Assembly (NCBI GenBank): GCA_030615745.1 | Contig: JAUWYR010000002.1 | Coordinates: forward strand, 27,470-91,469 | Source of the DNA: Candidatus Zixiibacteriota bacterium | GTDB taxonomy: Bacteria; Zixibacteria; MSB-5A5; SM23-73-2 | Direction of reading: 5' to 3' | Length of the DNA stretch: 64,000 bases | Shown: piece after piece, positions 36,971 to 45,627 of the stretch | How the letters are laid out: each line of letters begins with the position of its first letter | How positions within the stretch are numbered: position 1 is the stretch's first letter | Translations under genes and position numbers: made by a program | Notes under the pieces: model-generated | Told to the model about the DNA's origin: nothing | Database searches by the model: none | Seen by the model: the letters and a program-made list of their open reading frames with translations, nothing else

Positions 36971-38965
36971 CTACACTTCAATTGTTGCTCCTGCATCGTT
37001 ACCAAAGATATCTACTACACGCACAGCAATGGTTCTCTTTTTTTTCTTATCTAATGTTTCTGTTGCTGCAGTTGGCACTGTTTTAGCTTTTTTACCATTA
37101 CCTCTAAATGCTTGCCACCCGCTTTTGAAAGTAAATCCATCATAATCCCAATCAACTGCCCAGTAATCTATTAATACGGCAAAATTATCCTTGGCAAGTT
37201 TCATTAGTGCATTGTAAGTCTCTTGTTCTTTCTTTGATGTATGGCTAACGGGGATATCCATCAACACATATCGCTTTATGGCAAGCCTTATCTGAACCTT
37301 TCCGTCTTCTAAGTCTTTCATCTCTGGCTCATTCATCCGCAGATAAGGTCTTTCATAAAAACGCACCTTGTCAGCAAGTGCTTCAATATCTTCTTCAGTT
37401 TTGGCTTTCTTAAGGTAATCATATATGTCTGGAGGAATATCCCGGCTCTCAATTTGAACTTTCAATTTATCTCTTAAGGCACTCTTACGGGACTCTAATG
37501 CTTGATGGTAATTATATTCATAATCCCAGCCAAGTATAACTAATCTTCTGTAACCTCTGCCGTCTAATTTTTGTGCCTGAAGTGCAAGCTCTTCTGCTTT
37601 CTTTGCAGTAATGGGGCGGTCGGGATAACCAACATATATCAATTCCTCAATGTCATTTACCTTACGAACACCAAGACCGCTTGTTTTATCTCTCGGAGTT
37701 GCACCGTAAAGTTTCAGAATCAGATGTTGCATCTCCCAGATTCTACCGCCAGTAAGATAAATCATTTCTCGCTGATAATTGCCGATATTTTCAATTAGAA
37801 ATGGCTTTGCCTGCTGTTCCACAAGACGAGCACGAGTTACCTGAATTCCAACTTTACCAAGTTCACAACCGATCCAGCGACGATTAAGTTTTTCTGCAAC
37901 AGCAAGGGTAGTACCTGAACCGGAGAAGAAGTCGGCAACAAGGTCGCTTTCGTTAGATGAGGCTTTGAGGATGCGTTCAAGAAGTGCAGAGGGCTTTTGG
38001 GTGTTGAATCCCGTATTCTCTGATGCACTGGCAGCCAAACCCAACGAGGCGATGTCATCCCACACGTCAGCAAGTTTCTTGTGACGGATGACATTTCCCT
38101 GTTCATCGGTGTGAACGAAGTGCTTTATCCTTATTTTCCCGCTTGACGTTCTTAGAACTCTTCCTTCGGCTTCTAATCTTCTTACGCTTTCCGCGGAATA
38201 GTCGCCTTTTGGAGTTGTATAGAAATATCTACCTTGATCATCCCGACGGTAATGAGTTTTCGCCAACGGTTCTTTTTTCTCAAAGTACATCTCTCCACCA
38301 AACACAGCGTCTGCATCCTTAGCGTATCTCAATATTATGTCGTGTTTCGTTGCAAACCGAACTGGGCTTGGAGACTGAGGACCTTCATACCGCCATACAA
38401 CTTCGTTCAGAAAGTTAGCCTTGCCAAAGATTTCGTCTAAGACTACCTTCACATAGTGCCCAACGTGCCACGCAATGTGTAAGTATAGGCTCCCATCTTC
38501 CGCCAGCAATCGTTTCATAAGCTGCAACCTTGGATAAAGCATATCAAGATAAGAATCAGTGCCACCTGCCCAGGTATCTTTGTAGGCAAGGCGTTCAATC
38601 ACAGAGGGTTCTTTAGTAAACTCATTCCCTTCTATTGTCATCTTGTGAGAATAATCTGCTTTGCTGTCAAAAGGCGGGTCAATATAGATAAGATTTATTT
38701 TCCCTTCATACCCTTGTGCAAGAAGTGCCTGCATTGCCAGAAGATTATCGCCCCAAATAAGACGATTCATTTTTTGCTTATCAATGTCTTCTTCGCCAAA
38801 TAAACCGTCTCGGAAAGATAGAGGAAGTTGTCCAGCTTGCTGGGGATTAGGAATTACCACCTCTGCAGTTTGAAATTCTATATCTTTTGGGTTAGGAGCT
38901 CTTCTGGGTTTCGTATCCCACACTAACCTTGCAGAATCTTTTTTTCTATGTTGATTATTAGCCAT
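36971..38965 (-). CDS. Type III-like DNA methyltransferase (Mod)
   Basis: The 664-residue protein has catalytic IYIDPPFDSK (DPPF at residues 96-99) and, about 250 residues later, the SAM motif DFFSGSGTTLAVAEKLNRRWIG. This catalytic-first order is the beta class used by type III Mod proteins, which methylate adenine. The sequence KADYSHKMT and ESVIERLAY... KDTW pattern is typical of the family; DPPF replaces the commoner DPPY. It is the first gene of the mod-res-SNase operon. A 41-codon truncated HTH gene precedes it on the same strand. Confidence 0.9.
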   Translation of the reverse strand: MANNQHRKKDSARLVWDTKPRRAPNPKDIEFQTAEVVIPNPQQAGQLPLSFRDGLFGEEDIDKQKMNRLIWGDNLLAMQALLAQGYEGKINLIYIDPPFDSKADYSHKMTIEGNEFTKEPSVIERLAYKDTWAGGTDSYLDMLYPRLQLMKRLLAEDGSLYLHIAWHVGHYVKVVLDEIFGKANFLNEVVWRYEGPQSPSPVRFATKHDIILRYAKDADAVFGGEMYFEKKEPLAKTHYRRDDQGRYFYTTPKGDYSAESVRRLEAEGRVLRTSSGKIRIKHFVHTDEQGNVIRHKKLADVWDDIASLGLAASASENTGFNTQKPSALLERILKASSNESDLVADFFSGSGTTLAVAEKLNRRWIGCELGKVGIQVTRARLVEQQAKPFLIENIGNYQREMIYLTGGRIWEMQHLILKLYGATPRDKTSGLGVRKVNDIEELIYVGYPDRPITAKKAEELALQAQKLDGRGYRRLVILGWDYEYNYHQALESRKSALRDKLKVQIESRDIPPDIYDYLKKAKTEEDIEALADKVRFYERPYLRMNEPEMKDLEDGKVQIRLAIKRYVLMDIPVSHTSKKEQETYNALMKLAKDNFAVLIDYWAVDWDYDGFTFKSGWQAFRGNGKKAKTVPTAATETLDKKKKRTIAVRVVDIFGNDAGATIEV

Positions 38966-38990
38966 AGTAATCTCCCTACTTTTTAGTCCT

Positions 38991-39116
38991 TTAGATATTC
39001 TTAATATTTTTCAAGCCAATTTTATCAGCCATTTCCAACTGAGCAAATTGTCCTTGAGTAAGGTCAAGCTTTTTCCTGAGTTCTTTAATCAAATTTGATA
39101 CATCTTTATTTTTCAT
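38991..39116 (-). pseudogene. Truncated XRE-type helix-turn-helix gene
   Basis: The 41-residue frame reads SNLIKELRKKLDLTQGQFAQ, the first two helices of an XRE/Cro HTH, then LEMADKIGLKNIKNI and stop. The second half of the recognition helix and the rest of the domain are absent, so it is probably a remnant of a controller gene for the adjacent mod-res operon. It ends 25 bp before the mod ATG. No good ribosome-binding site is visible. Confidence 0.55.
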
Positions 39117-39265
39117 GACTGTACTCGAGACAATATTCAACGTATAAGATTCTATGAAGTATTATATAGAATTTTAATGCAAAGTCAAAACTTTTTGTTT
39201 TGGTTGTCAATAGGGGCTAAAGGAGCAAGTGATATTGTCCGTGCTTCTAGATGTAATACGTGAAA

Positions 39266-39285
39266 ATTCCCGATTTAAAAAAAGA
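39266..39285. repeat. Right boundary repeat of the restriction island
   Basis: ATTCCCGATTTAAAAAAAGA matches the left copy after murQ (33726-33743) in the same orientation and lies 5 bp before the DUF2007 gene start. Confidence 0.6.
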
Positions 39286-39290
39286 TAATA

Positions 39291-39539
39291 ATGGGAAAAC
39301 AAAAAGGCAGACCAATAAAATATGTTCCTTTGAGAACCCTTCCTTCACGGCTTTATGCTTTGATGTTGAAGGAAGCATTAGCAAAACATAAAATTCCATC
39401 GATAGTCAAAGGTGATGATGTGGGGATTATGTTAGGCAGTTATTCTACCACCTCCCCGGTTGAGGTTTCCATCTGGGTTCCTGAAAAGGACAAAAAAAGA
39501 TGTGAAGAGATAGCTGATCAGATGTTCGACCATATATGA
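39291..39539 (+). CDS. DUF2007-like small protein
   Basis: The 82-residue product contains LKEALAKHKIPSIVKGDDVG and VSIWVPEKDKKRCEEI, the pattern of the DUF2007 / putative signal-transducing family: a ferredoxin-like fold with an (I/V)PxxxxG turn and a WVPE(E/K)D strand. Function of the family is not established. It follows the right repeat of the restriction island, and without the island it would be 30 bp downstream of murQ, probably in the same operon. A terminator follows at 39582. Confidence 0.75.
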   Translation: MGKQKGRPIKYVPLRTLPSRLYALMLKEALAKHKIPSIVKGDDVGIMLGSYSTTSPVEVSIWVPEKDKKRCEEIADQMFDHI

Positions 39540-39542
39540 TTT

Positions 39543-39561
39543 TCGGTATCGATCAAGAGAT
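39543..39561 (+). repeat. Repeat family A copy after the DUF2007 gene
   Basis: TCGGTATCGATCAAGAGAT, identical to the copies at 6882 and 7153. Confidence 0.75.
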
Positions 39562-39581
39562 TTGTTCTTTTTCTGGTCAAA

Positions 39582-39608
39582 GCCCCGTTTTTAATCGGGG
39601 TTTTTTTA
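39582..39608 (+). terminator. Rho-independent terminator
   Basis: GCCCCG and CGGGG(T) pair across TTTTTAAT and a run of seven T residues follows. It closes the murQ-DUF2007 transcription unit. Confidence 0.85.
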
Positions 39609-39728
39609 TTTTAGATAATACAAAAAATAGGATAAATACCGATAATAAAATGAAGAGTAAGCAGTAGACAGTAGGCAGATGAGATTTTTGGAGTGTCAAG
39701 CTTTAGCTTGACTGGATAGTGGCTCTTG

Positions 39729-39759
39729 TTAGTGCGGGAAATCCAATTCCCGCACTAAC
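39729..39759. repeat. GTGCGGGAA palindrome
   Basis: TTAGTGCGGGAA and TTCCCGCACTAA form a hairpin in the gap before the HEAT-repeat gene. It belongs with the GCGGGAA elements at 14211 and 58091. Confidence 0.8.
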
Positions 39760-39787
39760 ATAAACATATTCTCAAAATAGTGTTTTT

Positions 39788-41503
39788 ATGGAAGAGTTAG
39801 AGATCAAAAAAGAAAGGCTCGAAAAGGAACAAGAGATAAACGAAGCAAAAAAGCTTTTGGATTTTTTTCTAAAAGCTTTGAAAAACATAATGATCTATCC
39901 TGAGGATAATCCTATCCCTTTTGAATTCAAAAAAGGTCTTTACAAAAAATTCAAAGATTTTTTAGAAAAAAATGGTGAATTTAAAATTCAGGTCGATTCA
40001 ACCAATCTTTTATATCAAAATGAAGTGATCTATCATGATCAATCAAAAGATGTGCGTATGCATCAAGAGAAAAGCATCGCTTTCTTTATATATAGAGATG
40101 GTATAAGGGAGATAAAATTTGAGATGGGTCTTCCTGAGAAGGAGTTGAACTCTTTTTTAGAAATATTAAAATTAGTAGTAAAAAGGCTTGTGCCAGAGGA
40201 TGATCTGGTAACTTTATTATGGGGCAAAGACTTTAATTTCATAAAATATGAGGTAGTGGATGAAATTTTAGCTGAGGAGCTTTCTTATTCCACTCAGGTT
40301 TTTTCTCAGCCCGACTTCGAGAAGCTATATCACTCCGAGATAGACCTTCCTGAAACAGAAGAGGAGAAAAAAGTTAAGGGGGAAAAGGTTAAAATCTTTG
40401 TAGAAAATATCAAAGCATTTGCAGAAGGAGAAATAACTGATCTTAACAAGCTTTTAGCTATGGATCAAAAATATCACCCTTTGGAGGCAACCATCTCTGT
40501 TTTTATTGAGATTCTGAATCAGGAAGAGCTTCCAGACTTTTATGAAATGGTGGGTCTGATCGAAAAAGGATTGGATTTGCTTATAGAGACATACGATTTC
40601 GCTTCTACTTATAAGATAATTGAGGCGATCAAGCAGGTGGAGCAGAGGTTTTCAGGGATTTCGAAAGAGAGGTCCGAGAGATTGAAGATTGCAGTAGAAA
40701 GGGCAGGTGATAAAAGAAGGATAGAGATTATTGGCGAGATACTTAACCGGGAAAAGAAAGTTGACCTTTTTTCTGTTCAGGATTATCTTTGTTCCCTTTA
40801 TTGGAATTCCATCTCAAATTTAATTAATATTTTGGGGGAGTTAAAGACCTTTTCAGCACGAAAGATGGTTTGTCGAGTATTGGAGAAATTCGGCAGGGAA
40901 AATCTCGAGTTGGTGGGAAAGGGAGTATTTGATTCCCGCTGGTATGTTGTGAGAAATATTTTATGGGTCTTAGGTGAGATTGAAGATAGGAGAGGGGTCG
41001 AATTTGTAAATTTTGCCCTAAAACATGAAGATGTCAGGGTTCGCAGGGAAGCGATCAGGATTTTGGAAAAAATTGGAGATTCTAACTCTGGCACTGCTTT
41101 AATTCCTCTTTTGGATTATGATTTTAATAAAATTCGCATAATGGCAGTTAAGCTTTTAGCCAAATGGAAGGTCAAAGAGGCTATAAAACCTTTGCTGGAG
41201 ATAGCTGAAAAGAAGGAGTTTCATAATATAGATATTGAGGAGAAAAAGGAGCTGCTTTTAGCTTTAGCAATAATTGGCCGAGACGAAATAATACCCTTTT
41301 TTAGAAAGCTTTTGAGGAAAAGGGCTTTTTTTAATCGGGAAAAAAAGATCGAAACTAAAATCCTGGCGATAAAAGCCCTGGGAGCATTAAATTTTTTAAA
41401 GGCAAAAAATTTATTGACGGAGATTAAAACCAAAAGGAATAAGACCTTAAAGGAAGCATCAGCTAAGGCCTTAGCAAAATTAGAGTTGCTACCAAAAATT
41501 TAG
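39788..41503 (+). CDS. HEAT-repeat protein
   Basis: The 571-residue cytoplasmic-looking protein has an unrecognised N-terminal half and C-terminal HEAT units from about residue 370: WYVVRNILWVLGEIEDRRG, VRVRREAIRILEKIGDSNS and IRIMAVKLLAKWKVKEAIKPLLE. Such repeats are protein-binding scaffolds. Near residue 90, VRMHQEKS is encoded by a GTGCGTATGCATCAAGAGA fragment of repeat family A. It is 14 bp upstream of an HD-GYP protein whose N-terminal half is similarly arranged (helical domain with IKTAQIYEQN versus LKNIMIYPEDN), so the two are likely partners in one signalling unit. Confidence 0.8.
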   Translation: MEELEIKKERLEKEQEINEAKKLLDFFLKALKNIMIYPEDNPIPFEFKKGLYKKFKDFLEKNGEFKIQVDSTNLLYQNEVIYHDQSKDVRMHQEKSIAFFIYRDGIREIKFEMGLPEKELNSFLEILKLVVKRLVPEDDLVTLLWGKDFNFIKYEVVDEILAEELSYSTQVFSQPDFEKLYHSEIDLPETEEEKKVKGEKVKIFVENIKAFAEGEITDLNKLLAMDQKYHPLEATISVFIEILNQEELPDFYEMVGLIEKGLDLLIETYDFASTYKIIEAIKQVEQRFSGISKERSERLKIAVERAGDKRRIEIIGEILNREKKVDLFSVQDYLCSLYWNSISNLINILGELKTFSARKMVCRVLEKFGRENLELVGKGVFDSRWYVVRNILWVLGEIEDRRGVEFVNFALKHEDVRVRREAIRILEKIGDSNSGTALIPLLDYDFNKIRIMAVKLLAKWKVKEAIKPLLEIAEKKEFHNIDIEEKKELLLALAIIGRDEIIPFFRKLLRKRAFFNREKKIETKILAIKALGALNFLKAKNLLTEIKTKRNKTLKEASAKALAKLELLPKI

Positions 41504-41517
41504 TTAAATCTTTTACC

Positions 41518-42990
41518 ATGGGAAAAGAGACTTCAACAAAATCTTCAGATAAAAAGTTTTTAGATAGACAAGAAGAAACCCTTCTTCAGAAAGGGAAAGA
41601 GCTTGTAAGTCAGCTTCATGCCTCGATAAAAACTGCGCAAATTTATGAGCAAAATAACGAGATGTTTATAAAGCAAAGCAGAAAACTTTTTGATCTGATA
41701 TCGGAGCTTATTCAAAAAGAAGGGGAGATATTGTTGGTCTCAAAAGAGGGGTATTTGTTTTTAAACGATCTTAGGTTGAAATTCGATTTGGAAAAATATG
41801 CGGGAAGTAAATTTATAATGGAGATTTTTGAGAGATTTGATATGGAAAAAATTTCAATTGAGGAGGGGGTCACATCGAGTGAACTCGACAGCTTCGTTTA
41901 TCTTTTTGGTCATCTGAATCCTGAAGAAAAGGACATCTTCGATCTTTTCGAGGAAAAGATTCACAAGCTTGGTATATCCCATATAAAAGTTGAGAGGATA
42001 CCTCTTTTCAAAAAGGAGTCTTATAAGAAGTCCTTGCAAGAAAACAAAAGATTAGCAAAAAAGACTTTTTTCAACGCAGTAACAGTTGTCAGGGAGGCTA
42101 TGTCGAGTTTGGAATCTCGCAAGACAGTCAACATCGTCAGGGTTAAAAGGATGGTTCAATCTTTGGTCGATTTGATAATGGAGGATGAGGGAACTTTTTT
42201 GGAGTTAACTGCTCTTAAAAATTTCGATGAATATACTTATATACATTCAGCAGATGTATGTGTTTTATCCATTATGTGTGGTGTGAGATTAGGACTTGAG
42301 AAAAATAAATTATGTGAGCTTGGTTTTGCCGCTTTATTTCATGATCTGGGGAAGGTCAGACTCCCCTATGAATTGATTAATAAGCCTGCTGAATACGATG
42401 ACTCCGAATGGGTCCAGATAAGGCGTCATCCTGAGTTGGGGGTCAAGACAATTTTATCCTTTCGGAGACTCGATGACTACTCGATGAGAGCAATATTGGT
42501 TGCTTTTGAGCATCACCTAAATCTGGATTTGTCCGGATATCCAAAGGTTTCAAAAAAAAGGGATTTGAATCTTTTCTCAAGAATAGTGAGCATCGCCGAT
42601 GCTTATGATGCTATGACCTCAGGAAGGGTATATATTAAAACATCATACTCCCCGGATGAGACTTTGAAAAGAATGTTTTATCGCTCTGGTATCTTTTATG
42701 ATCCGGTATTGCTTAAGGTTTTCATAAACGTTGTAGGGGTATATCCGGTGGGCACTCTGGTTGTTTTAGATACCGGGGAGATAGGGGTAGTATGTGGTAT
42801 TAACTCGGAGGATTTAGCCCGTCCCAGAGTTAAAATAATTGCGGACAGATACGGTGAAAAAAAGGAATATAAGGTGGTGGACTTAAGGAAATTCGATGAG
42901 ACAAGAAACGAATACCACTTTTCAATTGTGCAAACTTTAGACCCGCAAAGATACAAAATCGACATCTCACAATATCTTGCAGTCGAGTGA
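41518..42990 (+). CDS. HD-GYP domain phosphodiesterase
   Basis: The 490-residue protein has an uncharacterised N-terminal half and a C-terminal HD-GYP domain: IHSADVCVLSIMCG, FHDLGKVRLPYEL, RRHPELGVKTIL, the HH of EHHLNLDLSGYP and SIADAYDAMTSGR. The GYP signature is intact although HHExxDG is replaced by HHLNLDLS. These domains hydrolyse cyclic di-GMP or related dinucleotides. No membrane segments are seen. It pairs with the upstream HEAT protein. The protein closes with about 65 residues of beta-rich sequence (YPVGTLVVLDTGEIGVV), commonly found after HD-GYP domains. Confidence 0.93.
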   Translation: MGKETSTKSSDKKFLDRQEETLLQKGKELVSQLHASIKTAQIYEQNNEMFIKQSRKLFDLISELIQKEGEILLVSKEGYLFLNDLRLKFDLEKYAGSKFIMEIFERFDMEKISIEEGVTSSELDSFVYLFGHLNPEEKDIFDLFEEKIHKLGISHIKVERIPLFKKESYKKSLQENKRLAKKTFFNAVTVVREAMSSLESRKTVNIVRVKRMVQSLVDLIMEDEGTFLELTALKNFDEYTYIHSADVCVLSIMCGVRLGLEKNKLCELGFAALFHDLGKVRLPYELINKPAEYDDSEWVQIRRHPELGVKTILSFRRLDDYSMRAILVAFEHHLNLDLSGYPKVSKKRDLNLFSRIVSIADAYDAMTSGRVYIKTSYSPDETLKRMFYRSGIFYDPVLLKVFINVVGVYPVGTLVVLDTGEIGVVCGINSEDLARPRVKIIADRYGEKKEYKVVDLRKFDETRNEYHFSIVQTLDPQRYKIDISQYLAVE

Positions 42991-43099
42991 TAATATTACC
43001 AGAGTCTCATTTTGATTTTTGGTCAGTTTCTGTGCAAAAAAAAGGAATTCCCAACAGAAAAAGCAGATTACGAAAATGTGAGGGATGCAATAAAAATTT

Positions 43100-43630
43100 T
43101 TAGAAATTATAATTTATTAAAAGATTAATTCTTTTATCGTAAGGTTGTAAAGCTAACCCCACCTCCAAATCCTTCATCTTTATCTTATCGAAATTGTAAA
43201 GGTGAGCGTCCACATAAGCATCAAACATGCTTATAAAAATTATTCCTGATACGACCCATAAATATAGGTTTCTTGTGTCACGATGATACTGATAGAGGTC
43301 AAACTGGTAGAGGGAATCTACAAAGTTTTTGGCGTTTTTAAAATTTTTTTCGGATTTGTCAGTTTTTATCCATTCGTCCAAGGCTAAGATGATATAGCTT
43401 GTCTCAAATCCGAAGGCTACTATCGCTTTTAGATATTTTTCGTTATAAAACTGCCCCCATCCAGGAAAAGTAACTGACCTTAATAATGCTCCCATTGGTG
43501 ATTTATGCTTTAAAGTGCTATCACAGGACGCAAAAAAGATTTTTTTTTCATTTTTGGCAAAGACCTTTTGAAAAGAAAAGAGGCTTAAAATTATAAGTGT
43601 GTTCAGAAAAAAAATTATCATTTTTTTCAT
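43100..43630 (-). CDS. DUF5683 membrane protein
   Basis: The product has a signal peptide (MIIFFLNTLIILSLFSFQKVFA), followed by RSVTFPGWGQFYNEKYLKA, the DUF5683 hallmark PGxGQ(F/I)YN, and a predicted span at NLYLWVVSGIIFISMFDAYVDAHL with the conserved DAYVDAHLxxFD. Function is unknown; the family is frequent in Bacteroidetes-type genomes. The start MKKMIIFF at 43630 is preferred to the longer frame at 43666 because it puts the signal peptide at the N-terminus. It is divergent from the sirtuin gene. Confidence 0.8.
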   Translation of the reverse strand: MKKMIIFFLNTLIILSLFSFQKVFAKNEKKIFFASCDSTLKHKSPMGALLRSVTFPGWGQFYNEKYLKAIVAFGFETSYIILALDEWIKTDKSEKNFKNAKNFVDSLYQFDLYQYHRDTRNLYLWVVSGIIFISMFDAYVDAHLYNFDKIKMKDLEVGLALQPYDKRINLLINYNF

Positions 43631-43788
43631 TTCTTCAAAAGATAGATTCTTATCCCAAAAAAACAAGCGATTTTTATCCGGTTCATTTCGTCATAAATGG
43701 AAAACCCTTCACTCTAAGAATATAACTGAAAGCAACGTATCTGGTAAAAATTATAAAATGATAATGCGGGCTTCCAGCCCTCAAAAGA

Positions 43789-43870
43789 GAGATTGCTTCG
43801 TCCCGATTTCATCGGAACTCGCAATGACGTCTTCCTTTGTCATTGCGAGCCGAAGGCGTGGCAATCTCTG
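43789..43870. repeat. Two inverted copies of repeat family C
   Basis: GAGATTGCTTCGTCCCGATT ... CTCGCAATGACG is followed by TCATTGCGAGCCGAAGG ... GGCAATCTC, the same element in opposite orientation. It lies in the DUF5683-cobB gap. Confidence 0.85.
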
Positions 43871-43907
43871 ACGGAAATAAGAGTTTTTCAGACCAATCTA
43901 AAAAAAC

Positions 43908-43936
43908 TTGACTTCACTTTGACCAATTCGTATATA
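43908..43936 (+). promoter_or_regulatory. Promoter of the sirtuin gene with a very short leader
   Basis: TTGACT (43908-43913) and TATATA (43931-43936) are 17 bp apart. The expected start of transcription is only about 6 nt before the ATG at 43949, so the GGAG at 43943-43946 would be at the very 5' end of the mRNA. Confidence 0.6.
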
Positions 43937-43948
43937 TTATTTGGAGTT

Positions 43949-44704
43949 ATGAAGTTAGAGATTTCTGAGAAACTGCAATCGAGGCTGGTTCCTGAGACAA
44001 AAGTTGTGGTTTTAACAGGAGCAGGAATTTCAGCTGAGAGTGGAGTCCCCACTTTCAGGGGTAAAGAGGGCTTGTGGAAGAAGTTCCGGCCAGAGGAGCT
44101 GGCTACATTTGAGGCTTTTATGGCTAATCCCAAACTTGTGTGGGAATGGTATCAATACAGAAGAAAACTCTTGGAGCAGGTTAAGCCCAATTTGGGGCAT
44201 AAAGCTTTAGTCGATTTTCAAAAGTTTTTTAAAGGTTTCACATTGATAACTCAGAACGTTGATGGTCTTCACCAAAAAGCTGGCTCTTTTGATATAGTCG
44301 AACTTCATGGTAATATAAAAAGGAACAGATGCATAAGTTGCGGAAAGATATTTGAAAGCTTAAAGAATTTAAAAGAGAAAAACCCTCCTTTATGTGATTG
44401 CGGAGGTAGAATTCGTCCGGATGTAGTGTGGTTCGGAGAGATGCTTCCTCAGGATGCTTTACAAAAGGCTTTTTTTGTATCATCAAACTGCGAGTTGTTC
44501 TTCTCAATTGGGACCTCTGCTGTGGTTCATCCTGCTGCTTCCCTTCCAATTATGGCTAAAAGAGGTGGCGCATATCTTATTGAGGTTAATATCGAGCCTA
44601 CTGAGCTTTCCTTTATCACAGATGAGAAGTTATTGGGTAAAGCAGGAGAAATCCTGCCTGAGATTGTGAAGCTCTTCAGAAAAAATTCGCAAAAAGATAT
44701 GTAG
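43949..44704 (+). CDS. cobB: NAD-dependent protein deacylase (sirtuin)
   Basis: The protein removes acyl groups from lysines using NAD. Signatures: LTGAGISAESGVPTFRG, TQNVDGLHQKAGS, catalytic His in LHGNIKRNRC, a zinc ribbon with RCISCGKIF and LCDCGGRIRPDVVWFGE, and FSIGTSAVVHPAASLP. An open frame extends upstream to 43793, but it is repeat sequence; the ATG at 43949 with GGAGTT upstream gives MKLEISEK and about 251 residues, the normal size. Confidence 0.95.
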   Translation: MKLEISEKLQSRLVPETKVVVLTGAGISAESGVPTFRGKEGLWKKFRPEELATFEAFMANPKLVWEWYQYRRKLLEQVKPNLGHKALVDFQKFFKGFTLITQNVDGLHQKAGSFDIVELHGNIKRNRCISCGKIFESLKNLKEKNPPLCDCGGRIRPDVVWFGEMLPQDALQKAFFVSSNCELFFSIGTSAVVHPAASLPIMAKRGGAYLIEVNIEPTELSFITDEKLLGKAGEILPEIVKLFRKNSQKDM

Positions 44705-44732
44705 GTCGAATTTCTGAATTCGACTAAAAGTT

Positions 44733-45617
44733 ATGAAGGCAAAAGATGTAAAAGAAAAAATAGATGAAGCTTACCAGATTTTAAGATCGTGTAATCTTTG
44801 TGGTAACCTCTGTGGTGTTAATAGATTGAATGGTCAAAAAGGAAGATGTAAAGCTGCAGGTGAGCTTATGGTCTCAAGCCAAAACATCCACTTCGGGGAG
44901 GAACCACCTATTTCAGGAAAAAGGGGCTCTGGTAATATATTTTTCACCTGGTGCAGTCTGAGATGTCTTTATTGTCAGAATTATCCCATAAGCCAGCTCG
45001 GAGTGGGAAGGGTTGTAACTTCACAAGAGTTGGCAGAGATGATGATCTATCTTGAGAAAAAAGGATGCCATAATGTGAATTTAGTGACTCCCACACATTT
45101 TATCCCCCAGATAATAGAGGGTGTATCAAAAGCAAAGGATATGGGTTTTCATCTGCCTTTGGTCTATAACACCTCAGGGTATGAGACCAAATCCGCCCTA
45201 AAACTCTTAGAGGGGATAATCGATATATATCTTGTGGATATGAGATACTCAGATAATGGGATAGCAAATACTCTATCCCAGGCAAAAAATTATACCAGGG
45301 TCAACCGGGATGCGGTCAAAACAATGTATTCACAGGTCGGGAACTTAAAAATAAAAGATGGTCTGGCTACCCAGGGAGTGATAATAAGGCATCTTGTGCT
45401 TCCTAATAAGCTTGCCGGTTCCAAAAAGACTTTTGAGTTCATCCAGAAAAAGGTCTCAGAAAAAGCCTGGGTAAGCCTGATGATGCAGTATTTTCCTGCT
45501 TATAAGGCACTAAATTTCAGACTTTTAAAAAGAAAAACCACAAAAAAGGAATATCAAAAAGTTTTTGAGGAGTTCTTTGAAGTTGGTCTTTCCAATGGGT
45601 GGATTCAGCTTAATTGA
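44733..45617 (+). CDS. Radical SAM protein, pyruvate formate-lyase-activase-like (COG1313 type)
   Basis: The 294-residue protein starts with a Cys-rich block (SCNLCGNLCGVNRLNGQKGRCK) and then the radical SAM motif CSLRCLYCQN after FFTW. VTPTHFIPQI and YNTSGYETK are further family blocks. The arrangement matches a group of uncharacterised activase-like proteins; the glycyl-radical or other substrate is unknown. The end of this gene lies 10 bp before the downstream lipoprotein GTG, so the two genes are coupled. Confidence 0.85.
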   Translation: MKAKDVKEKIDEAYQILRSCNLCGNLCGVNRLNGQKGRCKAAGELMVSSQNIHFGEEPPISGKRGSGNIFFTWCSLRCLYCQNYPISQLGVGRVVTSQELAEMMIYLEKKGCHNVNLVTPTHFIPQIIEGVSKAKDMGFHLPLVYNTSGYETKSALKLLEGIIDIYLVDMRYSDNGIANTLSQAKNYTRVNRDAVKTMYSQVGNLKIKDGLATQGVIIRHLVLPNKLAGSKKTFEFIQKKVSEKAWVSLMMQYFPAYKALNFRLLKRKTTKKEYQKVFEEFFEVGLSNGWIQLN

Positions 45618-45627
45618 GGTGAGTAAA

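Noticed and set aside
43014-43128. Open frame after the HD-GYP gene (…KADYENVRDAIKIF…)
   Set aside because: It lacks a start codon with a ribosome-binding site and could not be tied to any family; it may be a gene remnant but the evidence is too thin.
43793-43948. N-terminal extension of the sirtuin frame
   Set aside because: The extension is read through a family C repeat and the promoter; the ATG at 43949 has its own GGAG.
45565-45627. Longer start of the TPR-TonB lipoprotein
   Set aside because: It overlaps the end of the radical SAM gene and would bury the lipoprotein signal peptide.
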